Assembly: GCA_039183635.1 (NCBI GenBank) | Contig: JBCDBL010000002.1 | Coordinates: forward strand, 1 to 64,000 | Length of the DNA stretch: 64,000 bases | Source of the DNA: JBCDBL01 sp039183635 | GTDB lineage: Bacteria > Pseudomonadota > Alphaproteobacteria > Caulobacterales > Parvularculaceae | Reading direction: 5' to 3' | Shown: positions 54,102 through 63,415 of the stretch, in pieces | Layout: each line of letters begins with the position of its first letter | Position numbering within the stretch: the first letter of the stretch is position 1 | Made by a program: the position numbers and the translations under genes | The notes under the pieces: generated by a model | Told to the model about the DNA's origin: nothing | The model's input: the letters and a program-made list of their open reading frames with translations, nothing else | Databases searched by the model: none

Positions 54102-56198
54102 ATGAGGCATTTTCTGAAATTCGCTATCACAGGGGCGTTGGCCATCACGCTGGCGGCCTGCACCTCTGAAACCCCATCCGACGAAGAGATTGCGGATGTT
54201 CCGCAGACCTCAACCGAAGACGCCAGCGTAGAGGTTGATGCCGACCTTATCCCGCGGGAGCTGTTTTTCGGCAATCCGACCTATACAAGTGTTCAGATCA
54301 GTCCGGACGGCTCCCGGATAAGCTATCTCGCTCCAGTGGCGGGCGTCATGAATATCTGGGTCGCCCCCGCGGACGATATTCAAGCCGCAACCCCGGTCAC
54401 CCGCGACACCGGCCGCGGCGTTCGCAATTATGGCTGGGTCGCCGGCATGGATCGCCTTATCTACATCCAGGACAAGGGGGGAGACGAGAACTTCCTACTT
54501 TACGGCGTTGATCCCGCCACAGGCGAGGAGACAAATTATACGCCGTTTGAAAACACGCGCGTGATGTTCCTTGCCAGCGACGAGGATATCCCCGGCAAAC
54601 AGATTATCGGCGTCAATAACCGCGACCCGCGATGGCATGATGCCTATGAGCTGGATATTGAAACCGGCGCGCTCACCCTGATTTATGAAAATACGGAAGA
54701 ATTCGGCGGCTTCACCTTCGACAATAATCTTGAGCTTCGGTTCGCCGAGAAGTCGACATCTGAAGGCGGCATGGAGTATTATCGCCGCAATGACAGTGGT
54801 TGGGACCTATTCATGGAGGTCTTACCGGAAGATCTGTACACAACCCGCCTTGCCGGATTTAGCGAAGACAACGCCACCCTCTATGTCATCAAAAGCGAGG
54901 GCCGGGACACCGGCGCCTTGTTCGCCATGAATATGCAAAGCGGCGAGAAGACCCTGATTGCGTCCGATGAGCGGGCCGATATTGGCGGCGCCTGGCGCGA
55001 CCCGGAGACTGGCGAACCTTATGTTTACGCTGTCACCTATGACAAAACCCAGTATACGGCGCTTGATGAGCGCGGGGAAGCGATCCTTGCAGCGCTCGAC
55101 GCCCATTTTGAGGGTGAGACCTCCCGGGTGTCCGTCACAGACGACGATTCCACATGGGTGCTGGTCAATACCGAATCCGATCAAGTCCCGACCTATTATG
55201 TATGGGACAGGGACGAAAACAGCTTCACCAAGCTTTTCGCAGTGCGCCCGGCGCTTGAGGACAAGACCCTCGCCGCCATGACGCCGGAGTTGATCCCATC
55301 GCGCGATGGGTTGACCCTTGTGTCTTATCTCACCCTGCCGCCGGGGGCGGATACGGATGGCGACGGGCGTCCCGAACGTCCTGTTCCGATGGTGTTGAAT
55401 GTCCATGGCGGTCCGTGGGCGCGGGATTTTTATGGCTATAACCCTACGGCTCAGTGGCTCTCCAACCGAGGCTACGCCGTGCTCCGGGTGAATTTCCGGG
55501 GTTCGACAGGTTTTGGGAAATCCTTTGTCAATGCGGGCAATCTGCAATGGGGCCTCAAAATGCATGACGACCTCATCGATGCTGTCGATTGGGCCGTCGC
55601 CGAAGGGATCACGGCGGACGATACGGTTGCGATTATGGGCGGGTCCTATGGCGGGTATGCGACGCTTGCCGGCCTTACCTTCACGCCGGAGACATTCGCA
55701 TGCGGCGTTGATATCGTCGGGCCGTCAAACCTGATCACTTTACTGGAGTCGATCCCGCCCTATTGGGAGAGCTTTCGCCGGGTGCTTGAAAAACGCGTGG
55801 GCGATCCGAACTCGGAAGAAGGGCGCGCGATCCTTGAAGCGGCCTCGCCGCTGAACAGTGTCGACACGATTACGAAACCCCTTCTCATTGGTCAGGGGGC
55901 GAACGACCCCCGCGTGAAACAAGCCGAATCCGATCAAATCGTCACCGCGATGCAGGACAAGGGCATTCCCGTGACCTATGTGCTCTTCCCGGATGAAGGA
56001 CATGGCCTCGCACGGCCGGAAAACCGTCTGGCTTTTTACAGCGTCGCAGAGGGCTTCCTGTCCGCCTGCCTCGGCGGCAGGGCTGAACCGATCGGGGACG
56101 ATTTCGAAGGGTCAAGCCTCACCGCGCCAACAGGCGCGGCGTTTATCCACGGCCTGCCGGAGGCGCTTGAAGGGTTCACCCCTGAAGAGCGGGGATAA
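54102..56198 (+). CDS. S9 prolyl-oligopeptidase family lipoprotein peptidase
   Basis: About 698 residues. The N-terminus has a lipoprotein signal with box LAAC (AITLAACTSE). A beta-propeller fills about 50-400, followed by the hydrolase domain with S515 in GGSYGGYAT, D602 in GANDPRV and H634 in DEGHGLA. It would cut small peptides from the periplasm or cell surface. The ATG at 54102 has GAGAGGAAG upstream; an in-frame ATG at 54078 is unlikely since it would precede the signal by eight residues. A 9-base hairpin follows the stop. Confidence 0.9.
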   Translation: MRHFLKFAITGALAITLAACTSETPSDEEIADVPQTSTEDASVEVDADLIPRELFFGNPTYTSVQISPDGSRISYLAPVAGVMNIWVAPADDIQAATPVTRDTGRGVRNYGWVAGMDRLIYIQDKGGDENFLLYGVDPATGEETNYTPFENTRVMFLASDEDIPGKQIIGVNNRDPRWHDAYELDIETGALTLIYENTEEFGGFTFDNNLELRFAEKSTSEGGMEYYRRNDSGWDLFMEVLPEDLYTTRLAGFSEDNATLYVIKSEGRDTGALFAMNMQSGEKTLIASDERADIGGAWRDPETGEPYVYAVTYDKTQYTALDERGEAILAALDAHFEGETSRVSVTDDDSTWVLVNTESDQVPTYYVWDRDENSFTKLFAVRPALEDKTLAAMTPELIPSRDGLTLVSYLTLPPGADTDGDGRPERPVPMVLNVHGGPWARDFYGYNPTAQWLSNRGYAVLRVNFRGSTGFGKSFVNAGNLQWGLKMHDDLIDAVDWAVAEGITADDTVAIMGGSYGGYATLAGLTFTPETFACGVDIVGPSNLITLLESIPPYWESFRRVLEKRVGDPNSEEGRAILEAASPLNSVDTITKPLLIGQGANDPRVKQAESDQIVTAMQDKGIPVTYVLFPDEGHGLARPENRLAFYSVAEGFLSACLGGRAEPIGDDFEGSSLTAPTGAAFIHGLPEALEGFTPEERG

Positions 56199-56215
56199 AC
56201 ACAAAGCCCCACATT

Positions 56216-56242
56216 CCCCGGCGCGGAATAAATGCGCCGGGG
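56216..56242 (+). terminator. GC-rich hairpin after the S9 peptidase gene
   Basis: CCCCGGCGC and GCGCCGGGG form a perfect 9-base stem with a 9-base loop, 17 bases after the stop. No T-run follows, so intrinsic termination would be inefficient; it could instead protect the 3' end. Confidence 0.5.
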
Positions 56243-56603
56243 CGCGTCACTCATATGTTCTCGTCTCGACAATCGCCCGATACGCGCGCGCTCCGATTGT
56301 CCTTCCGCAAAGTTCTGTTTTTGCAAAACAATCGTGAACGGCATGCCCGGACATTAAGCGCTTTGGAAACTCGTGATTATTTTACAACAGCTTTTTGGTT
56401 AGATCTTAGCGGGGAATTGCGCACCGCTTAAAAAGTGTTCTATCATACGAGTATGGCTAACTTGGAACATAACCAAGTCATTGGACGCTGTTCCGTCGAC
56501 TACCAACTCAGCGAGTGGTTCGACGAGTGATCCCTGCGCCGGGGCAACAGCGCCGGCGGTCACCCCTATGATGTGAGCCCGCGCTGCGGCCTCGGCCTAT
56601 CAA

Positions 56604-56622
56604 ATTAAACACAATGTTTAAT
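56604..56622. promoter_or_regulatory. Inverted repeat before the second TonB receptor
   Basis: ATTAAAC, five bases (ACAAT), then GTTTAAT: a perfect 7-base dyad ending 21 bases before the start codon. It may be an operator for the cyanophycin-type locus or a weak hairpin near the ribosome-binding site. Confidence 0.35.
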
Positions 56623-56643
56623 CTGTCAGGCAGGGGAAAAGCC

Positions 56644-59466
56644 ATGAAAAATCATCAGAATTTACTTCGCATATTGTTGTTGAGCACAGCAATCGTCGCA
56701 CCGTCGGCATATGCGCAAGATACCGGCGTTGAGACCGTTCCGGACCAACCGGAAACGGCGTCGCCGGAGGATACGTTTGTCATCACAGGCACCCGTATCA
56801 AAGGACTGCAGGTAGACGGCGCCGTTCAGGCAATTACGGTGGACCGGGATGACCTCCTGGAGTCAGGACAATCATCGCTCGCCGAAGCGCTAAGAGAGCT
56901 GCCGGTGACCGGCGGGGGGCGCGGCACGTTCACCACATCCACGGCAGGCGCTTTGTCTGGCGACACGCCGCCTGGCGCTGCGACCGTCTCTCTGCGCGGG
57001 CTTGGCCCAAGCTCCACCCTCACCCTCATCAATGGGCGCCGTGCTGCGATTTCATCTTTTGCTCTGGGCCAAGAAAACTTTATTGACGTCAATGCGATCC
57101 CGTTCGCCGCAGTCGACCGGGTGGAGGTGTTGCCGAACGGCGCCTCGGCCATTTACGGCGCCGACGCTATCGCAGGCGTTGTAAACTATGTGCTGCGTGA
57201 CGACTTCAACGGATTTGAGGTGGAAACATCGTACGGAAACTCCACCGCCGACACGGATGAAGGCCGCTTCAATGTAAACGCCGTATGGGGACGGGCCAAT
57301 GAAACCCGGTCCGTCATGCTGGTGGCTGACTATTATAAGCGTAATGCCTTTTTTGACCGTGATCGCGACAGTACGGCAAATAGCGTCAGGCCAAGCCAGC
57401 AGGGATTTTACCCGAGCTTTAACGACTTGTTCTTAATGACCTTTGACCAAACCGAAGAACCGGAAGATGGGGGCTGTCCGGCCGATGACTTCGGTTTCGG
57501 CGGCCTGGGCGAGTTCTGCGAGGTCAACACCAATGCGTTTACATCCACGGAAGACGCGTATGAAAGCCTGTCATTTATGGGCGTGTTCAAGCAAGATTTA
57601 GGCGCCAATACAACGTGGTTTAATGAATTTATCTTTTCTACAAACGATAGCGAAGGCACGTCCTCCCCTGCAAACTTCTCCCGCGCGCCGGTCGACCCTG
57701 AGAACCCTTTCTTTCCCGCTGCGCTTATCGACGATATTGTTGAAGAAGCAAGGCTTGAAGACTCAAATGCGGTTTACCCCGACTTTTTCGGCTTTCCGAT
57801 TTTTGCATGGGGCAAGTTCCTGGACCCTCGCGCAGTTGAAGTTGAGAGTAAAACCTGGCGCATTGTCTCAGGCATTGAGCACGAAGCAGACAATGGCTGG
57901 AACTATGAGGCGGCCCTCATCTATGGCCGCAACAAATCCACGCAGCGCGGTCTGTCTGGCCTCTACCGCTCAGAACCATTTTACGACGCTCTTTTGGGTA
58001 ATGTGTGTACCGACGGTACGCGCGTGGAACGCTGGGATGTCGACCCTGAACGACCGAATGCGTTCTTTATTGGCGATACATGTGAAGATACTGGACGCAC
58101 CACCCTTTGGTACAATCCCTTCGGCGGTCAAGTGAACCAGGAAGACGGCATCGACGCGCTCATACGCACCGACGCGGAGCGCAACGGTGAAGCCAGCATG
58201 TTCATCGCCGACTTCGCCATGTCCGGGGAGCTCACGCAGTTTCGAGGGCGTGCGGTGAGTGCGGCGTTCGGGGCGGAATATCGGTATGAGGAGGTGGAGG
58301 ACACGCCGTCCGGCGCAGCCGTGGCGACACGGGATAATCCGGAGCCCATCCTTGGTTTTTCCTCCACTTCAGCCGACGCCGACCGCGCCCAGTGGGCGGC
58401 GTTTGGCGAGCTGTATATCCCGCTTGCAGATGAATTGGATTTACAACTCGCCGCCCGGTACGACTCCACCGACGATTACGGCGACAGCTTCAATCCGAAA
58501 GTCGCACTTCGATACCAACCGTTTGAACAGCTTGTTTTACGCGGAAATTGGTCGACCTCGTTCCGTGCGCCCTCCCTGGCGCAGGTCGGCGCCGGCACGA
58601 GGCTGACGTCCTTTACCGTGGACTGTACGATAACGCCGGGGGCCTGTGATGGAGATTCTGGCGCCGACGGCTTGGCTTTGCTGTCTGAAGAAGTCGGCAA
58701 TCTCAACCTCGACCCGGAGGAAGCTGAAACGTGGTCGATCGGCGCTGTGTTCGAGCCAACCGAAAACGTCACATTTACGGTTGATTTTTGGAATATCCGC
58801 CATGAAGACCTTGTCGGCGTTGATGAAGATGACTTCATCGTACGCGCGCTGGCGGGCGAATTCGCCGTCATCGACGTGGCCAATGGCTTCTTGCCGACCG
58901 GTACGCCAGGGCTTGAGGTGACCAACGGATTTGTCACGGATGCGCACTTTGCATTGACCAACCTTGGTTACCAGGAAACCAGCGGTATCGATGCGACATA
59001 CACCCAGTATATTGACTTGAACGCGGGTACGTTAGCTTTCCTTGTCGACGGCAGTTACTTGCTCGAGTTCGAACGTCAAGCCTCAGACGGTGCGGACGTT
59101 ATCGATGAAGCCGGCGAATTCACTTATCCGCAATTGCGGCTTCGCGGAACGGCGCGGTGGACCCAAGGGCCCTTACGTTTGTCGGCAAGCGTCGATTACA
59201 CCTCCGACTATGAAGATGACCCAAGCAATCGTGTTCGCGATGCGCTTGGCATCGCCGACGACGCGGAGGTTACAGTCGACAGTTGGACAACCGTCGACCT
59301 TTCAGCGATCTACGACCTTGGAGAAAGCTCATTCGTTCAGCTGTCCGTGCAAAACGTGTTTGACGAGGAACCGCCGTTGGCCCTTGGCACAGGGGCGAAT
59401 GTGGACTTCTTCAACCACGACAGTCTCGGTCGGTTCGTCACCCTTCGCCTCGGCCACAGCTTCTAA
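56644..59466 (+). CDS. TonB-dependent receptor of the cyanophycin-type locus
   Basis: About 940 residues: signal peptide ending near PSAYAQ, plug domain (about 45-190, with DTFVITGTRIKG and VDRVEVLPNGASAIYGADAI), and a 22-strand type barrel ending with the classical terminal phenylalanine (LRLGHSF). The GASAIYGADAIAGVVNY block is common in proteobacterial receptors for organic substrates. The ATG at 56644 has AGGGGAAAA upstream. Downstream genes for a permease, a cyanophycinase and an isoaspartyl peptidase suggest it imports acidic peptides such as cyanophycin oligomers. Confidence 0.9.
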   Translation: MKNHQNLLRILLLSTAIVAPSAYAQDTGVETVPDQPETASPEDTFVITGTRIKGLQVDGAVQAITVDRDDLLESGQSSLAEALRELPVTGGGRGTFTTSTAGALSGDTPPGAATVSLRGLGPSSTLTLINGRRAAISSFALGQENFIDVNAIPFAAVDRVEVLPNGASAIYGADAIAGVVNYVLRDDFNGFEVETSYGNSTADTDEGRFNVNAVWGRANETRSVMLVADYYKRNAFFDRDRDSTANSVRPSQQGFYPSFNDLFLMTFDQTEEPEDGGCPADDFGFGGLGEFCEVNTNAFTSTEDAYESLSFMGVFKQDLGANTTWFNEFIFSTNDSEGTSSPANFSRAPVDPENPFFPAALIDDIVEEARLEDSNAVYPDFFGFPIFAWGKFLDPRAVEVESKTWRIVSGIEHEADNGWNYEAALIYGRNKSTQRGLSGLYRSEPFYDALLGNVCTDGTRVERWDVDPERPNAFFIGDTCEDTGRTTLWYNPFGGQVNQEDGIDALIRTDAERNGEASMFIADFAMSGELTQFRGRAVSAAFGAEYRYEEVEDTPSGAAVATRDNPEPILGFSSTSADADRAQWAAFGELYIPLADELDLQLAARYDSTDDYGDSFNPKVALRYQPFEQLVLRGNWSTSFRAPSLAQVGAGTRLTSFTVDCTITPGACDGDSGADGLALLSEEVGNLNLDPEEAETWSIGAVFEPTENVTFTVDFWNIRHEDLVGVDEDDFIVRALAGEFAVIDVANGFLPTGTPGLEVTNGFVTDAHFALTNLGYQETSGIDATYTQYIDLNAGTLAFLVDGSYLLEFERQASDGADVIDEAGEFTYPQLRLRGTARWTQGPLRLSASVDYTSDYEDDPSNRVRDALGIADDAEVTVDSWTTVDLSAIYDLGESSFVQLSVQNVFDEEPPLALGTGANVDFFNHDSLGRFVTLRLGHSF

Positions 59467-59546
59467 CAGCTGTTTTCATCGGGTAGCCTGTCTATGCGTT
59501 GGCGTCAGCCAACACTTTAAGGCTACCCGATCATTTGGAGTGGGCA

Positions 59547-60983
59547 ATGACAGACCATGGCGCGGCAAAGCCGCAAATGCGGGCGCCCGATACGCTATTG
59601 ATCGTATTCGGGATCGCCTTTTTTGCCTGGATTGCAACTTATATCGTGCCGCGCGGCGCGTTTGGCGGCGGCAGTGAGGGCTTTTCTCTTAAAACCTTCA
59701 CATCCAGCGGCATAGAGGGCGCGCCGCTTTTCGGGAACGACGAGGCCGTTGGCCTGCTGAACTTCTTCTTTGAGGGCTTGGTCAGCGGGGATCGCTACGG
59801 CGCAACCATAGGGTTGATGGCCTTCCTCTTAATCGTGGGCGGCGCCTTTGGGGTTATCTCAAAAACACGCGCCCTGGAAAGAGCGTTAACGGGATTCTTA
59901 AATGGGTCGGATCAGATGACGGATTGGTCCCTGGGCGTGCTCTTTATACTGTTCTCCCTTGCCGGTGCAGTCTTCGGGATGGGCGAGGAAGCGATTGTTT
60001 TTGTCGTCGTCCTGGCCCCTGCGCTGTTGCGCGCCGGCTATGATCGTCCGACAGCTGTAATTGTCGCCTACGTCGCAACGCAGATCGGCTTCGCCACAAG
60101 CTGGATGAACCCATTTTCGGTCACTGTGGCCCAAGGCATCGCACAGTTGCCAGCTCTGTCAGGTTGGGAGTTTCGCGCCGCGATGTGGGCTGTCTTTACC
60201 CTGCTCGGAGCGATATGGGTTGTTTGGCGCGCAACGGGCGTTCGGCAAAGACCTCAGCCAAGCGACGCGTCATCTGCGGCCCCCCTTGAACACCTAGACA
60301 GCCGCCTGAAACTCGGCCATTGGCTCATCATTGCAGTCGTAACCCTTGGAATCATTTGGATCGCATGGGGTGTCGCCGTCAATCGGCATTACTTTCCCGA
60401 GATCAGCGCCCAGTTTTTCGCGATTGGCCTTGCAGCTGGCTTCATCGCCATACTGTTCAAACTGGAAGGCATGACGCCAAATGATGCATTGACCGGTTTT
60501 CGCGATGGCGCTGCGGGCCTTTTGCCGGCTGTCCTGATCATCGGAGCGGCCAAAGGCATCGTTCTGCTTCTCGGCGGTGACGACCCGTCGTCACAAAGCG
60601 TATTGAATACAGCGCTCCATGCAATGGGCGGCGCAACACAAGACTTGCCCCCGTCGGTTTCTGCTGTCGGAATGTTCGGCCTGCAATCCGTCATCAACCT
60701 TTTTGTTGTTTCAGGTTCGGGACAGGCCGCGCTTACAATGCCCATAATGGCGCCGTTGGCCGATCTGAACGGGCTATCCCGCCAGATAGCGGTTTTATCC
60801 TTTCAACTGGGGGATGGTCTGACAAACCTTATTTGCCCGGCGTCCGCCGCATTAATGGGGTCCCTGGCCGCCGCACGCGTGGAATGGACGTCGTGGCTTA
60901 GCGTTATTTGGAAACCGCTTCTGGTCGCAATGTTTTTGGCGGTCGCCTTTATCCTCACGGCTGTTAGCATAGGATATTCATAA
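59547..60983 (+). CDS. YfcC-family (C4-dicarboxylate/amino-acid) permease
   Basis: A membrane protein of about 478 residues with around twelve helices. The features GATIGLMAFLLIVGGAFGV, VFGMGEEAIVFV and the late SGSGQAALTMPIMAPLADL are those of the YfcC/ArcD-like branch of the DcuC superfamily, members of which move arginine/ornithine or dicarboxylates. The ATG at 59547 has GGAG six bases upstream. Its place before cyanophycinase and isoaspartyl peptidase genes suggests uptake of arginine, aspartate or their dipeptide. Confidence 0.85.
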   Translation: MTDHGAAKPQMRAPDTLLIVFGIAFFAWIATYIVPRGAFGGGSEGFSLKTFTSSGIEGAPLFGNDEAVGLLNFFFEGLVSGDRYGATIGLMAFLLIVGGAFGVISKTRALERALTGFLNGSDQMTDWSLGVLFILFSLAGAVFGMGEEAIVFVVVLAPALLRAGYDRPTAVIVAYVATQIGFATSWMNPFSVTVAQGIAQLPALSGWEFRAAMWAVFTLLGAIWVVWRATGVRQRPQPSDASSAAPLEHLDSRLKLGHWLIIAVVTLGIIWIAWGVAVNRHYFPEISAQFFAIGLAAGFIAILFKLEGMTPNDALTGFRDGAAGLLPAVLIIGAAKGIVLLLGGDDPSSQSVLNTALHAMGGATQDLPPSVSAVGMFGLQSVINLFVVSGSGQAALTMPIMAPLADLNGLSRQIAVLSFQLGDGLTNLICPASAALMGSLAAARVEWTSWLSVIWKPLLVAMFLAVAFILTAVSIGYS

Positions 60984-60987
60984 ACAT

Positions 60988-62220
60988 ATGATGCGTATAA
61001 AGGCCATATTCACTTTTCTTCTCATCAGCCTGTCGCCGCAAGCGGCAATGTCAGAAGGACGGCTCATTATAGCGGGAGGCGCGGTTGCAAAAGCCAACGC
61101 CCCTGTGTGGGAAGCGTTTATCGAAAGTCTGCCTGAAGAAGGGCACGTCTTCGTCGTTGCCGCGGCGTCCTCCGCACCTTCTTCGTCAGCACAAAGCGCA
61201 CGCTCCGCGTTAGCATCCCATGGGCTTGCCATGGAGCGCATCAAAGTCGCACCGCTCGCCGTTCTGGACGATAAAGGCACGCCGAGTACAAACGAATCAA
61301 AATGGCGTAAAAACGCCTTTGATTCTAAGCTATCCAACATGCTGCAAGAGGCCGCCGGGTTCTGGTTTACCGGCGGCGACCAGTTGAGAATTACAAACCT
61401 GTTACAAGATGGAGAAGAAGCCCCTGCCCTAACCGCCATTCGTCGAGCTCATGCAAATGGCGCCAGTCTCGGCGGCGCCAGCGCCGGCGCCGCTATTATG
61501 AGCGACCTGATGATATATGGCGGGGAAAGTCTTTCCGCACTTCTCCAGCCTCCAACTCGGAGCGGCGGAGACGGACTGCTCATCACGCAAGGCCTTGGTT
61601 TTTTTACCCATGGCGTCGTTGACCAACATTTTGGAGAACGGGCGCGCCTCGGCCGCCTTATTCGAGCCATCTCCATTCTTCCTCAACCTGAGCAGCGGCT
61701 CGGTTTTGGAATCGATGAAGGCACAGCGCTTGTTGTAGACGCAGCGGGCCGCCTGTCCGTTGTCGGGGAAAATTATGTCACTGTTGTGGACGGAACGACG
61801 GCGGCTTTTAGCGAAACAAAGGGAAGATTATCCGTTAACGGTTTAACTCTTCATCTGCTCGGGCCAACAGACGCCTTAAACCTTGCCACCGGCGCCGTCA
61901 CACCGGCCGCGTATCGCAAGGCAACGGTTACAAATCCATACTTCAACACCCCCCTGCCCGGAGGCGGCGGCATGGCTTTGAACGGCCAAACCCTTTCAAG
62001 CGTGATTGGCGACGGGCTGGTCGATAACGCAGCCGCCAGCCAAATAATAAGAGACAGTTTTGATGATAAAGGCCGGGGCGCCAGATATCGCTTTACGCAA
62101 CGGTCAAACACCAGAGGGTTTTGGGGACGGAATAAAAACAATGTCGCACATTACTCAGTCATTAGTGTAAAGATGGATGTTATCCCAATACAAGTCACCA
62201 TTGAAGAGTTAGATCATTGA
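60988..62220 (+). CDS. Exported cyanophycinase-family serine peptidase (S51)
   Basis: A 410-residue protein with a signal peptide (FLLISLSPQAAMS). The S51 core is present: IAGGAVAK, FWFTGGDQLRITNLL (the GGNQ-like substrate motif) and GGASAGAA with the nucleophilic serine, then HGVVDQHFGERARLGRL. Cyanophycinase cuts multi-L-arginyl-poly-L-aspartate into beta-Asp-Arg dipeptides. Export fits use of polymer released by other cells rather than an internal store; no cyanophycin synthetase was seen. Its stop overlaps the next gene (TTGA). Confidence 0.87.
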   Translation: MMRIKAIFTFLLISLSPQAAMSEGRLIIAGGAVAKANAPVWEAFIESLPEEGHVFVVAAASSAPSSSAQSARSALASHGLAMERIKVAPLAVLDDKGTPSTNESKWRKNAFDSKLSNMLQEAAGFWFTGGDQLRITNLLQDGEEAPALTAIRRAHANGASLGGASAGAAIMSDLMIYGGESLSALLQPPTRSGGDGLLITQGLGFFTHGVVDQHFGERARLGRLIRAISILPQPEQRLGFGIDEGTALVVDAAGRLSVVGENYVTVVDGTTAAFSETKGRLSVNGLTLHLLGPTDALNLATGAVTPAAYRKATVTNPYFNTPLPGGGGMALNGQTLSSVIGDGLVDNAAASQIIRDSFDDKGRGARYRFTQRSNTRGFWGRNKNNVAHYSVISVKMDVIPIQVTIEELDH

Positions 62221-63101
62221 CCACAGAACACCGATACGCCCTTGCCATTCACGGCGGCGCCGGCCCGCGTCCAGGTAGAGATTATTCGGAAGTCGAAGAC
62301 CACTTACGTCGCGTAATATATAACGGCGAGCGCCTTCTTCTAAAAGGCTGGGCTGCGATAGACGTCGTTCAGGAAGTGGTGACGGATATGGAGACAAGCG
62401 GTCTTTACGTCGCAGGTCGCGGCACAGCGCCCAACGCAGCAGGCTGGTACGAAATGGACGCATCCATTATGGATGGCGCACGCGCCAAGGCGGGCGGCGT
62501 TGCAGCTGTGCAAGATTTGGAAAGCCCCATCAAAGCGGCGCGCGCCGTCCTCGAAAACACCGCCCACGTCTTGCTTGTCGGGCAAGGCGCAAATTTGTTA
62601 GCAACCTCTTTAGGGCACAAGCGCATCAGTCAACCTGAATCCTGGTACAGATTGCCGGTTGGCGTTACTTCAGAAGAAGCAACCGCGGATGAGCTCTCTC
62701 ACGGCACGGTCGGCGCCGTCGCCCTGGATAAACAAGGGCGGCTCGCCGCAGCGACATCCACTGGAGGTTTATTTGGCCGCAGAGCAGGACGCATTGGGGA
62801 CTCTGGAATTATCGGATATGGGTCGTGGGCCGATGAACAAGTCGCTGTCTCTTGTACGGGAATCGGCGAGTGCTTCATACTGGGCGGCGGCGCCAGAGAG
62901 GTCGCTTCAAGAATACGGCACAAACACGATGCCTTGCATATGGCTGTAAGGGGCATGCTAACAGATGTTGAACGCTGGGGCGGCGATGGCGGGGCCATCG
63001 CCATCAATAAGAAAGGCGAGGTTGTCTGCATGTTTAATTCACAAGGACTGAAACATGCCTACGTCAGCCAGGGCGAACCAGCAAAAGTTGCGGTTTTTTA
63101 G
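62217..63101 (+). CDS. iaaA: Isoaspartyl peptidase/L-asparaginase (Ntn hydrolase, T2)
   Basis: A 294-residue plant-type asparaginase. The autocleavage site is HGTVGAVALD with nucleophile T164; IHGGAG at the start and SCTGIGECFI in the beta subunit agree with the family. The proenzyme should split before T164 into two chains. It hydrolyses beta-aspartyl dipeptides such as beta-Asp-Arg, the product of cyanophycinase, giving aspartate and arginine. The TTG start overlaps the cyanophycinase stop, strongly linking both. No signal peptide, so it is cytoplasmic, which requires dipeptide import. Confidence 0.9.
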   Translation: MTTEHRYALAIHGGAGPRPGRDYSEVEDHLRRVIYNGERLLLKGWAAIDVVQEVVTDMETSGLYVAGRGTAPNAAGWYEMDASIMDGARAKAGGVAAVQDLESPIKAARAVLENTAHVLLVGQGANLLATSLGHKRISQPESWYRLPVGVTSEEATADELSHGTVGAVALDKQGRLAAATSTGGLFGRRAGRIGDSGIIGYGSWADEQVAVSCTGIGECFILGGGAREVASRIRHKHDALHMAVRGMLTDVERWGGDGGAIAINKKGEVVCMFNSQGLKHAYVSQGEPAKVAVF

Positions 63102-63409
63102 CTTCGATACTTTGACCAAAAAGGCTCATTACTATCAAACCCTTTAAAACCACCATCAAGCTCTCTGTAAAATATCCGCCTTAAAACAAAAGATTTATGA
63201 AATAGCGCACTTGGACCACATTGCTTTGAACCAGTTGTGGGAAGAACTTGGCGACTGGAAGCAGGTTCTGGAACGCTACGATTTCTGAATCTTTGCCAGT
63301 ACCTCGCATTATCTCACACAACCTTACATGCCTTTTTGGGTATTAACGGGTTGAGTTTTGGGTATTTTTCTTAATTAACTTGATTTTATGGATATTTTTG
63401 GATATATTT
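63102..63409. other. AT-rich gap before the Fic gene
   Basis: AT-rich compared with the genes to its left. A short frame near 63210-63288 (LDHIALNQLWEELGDWKQVL, then a stop) reads like the end of a protein but is preceded by an in-frame TAG, so it may be a gene remnant; I do not recognise it. Repeats of GGGTAT/GGATAT with T-runs occur at 63339-63418. Confidence 0.4.
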
Positions 63410-63415
63410 ATGGGT

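Larger units (their letters stand above)
56199..56643 (+). other. Long intergenic leader before the second TonB receptor
   Basis: No gene recognised. It contains a 9-pair GC hairpin (56216-56242), a GC-rich patch with repeated GCGCCGG (about 56548-56567), and an inverted repeat ATTAAAC (56604-56610) / GTTTAAT (56616-56622) right before the receptor's AGGGGAAAA site. The length suggests a promoter plus an untranslated leader. Confidence 0.45.
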
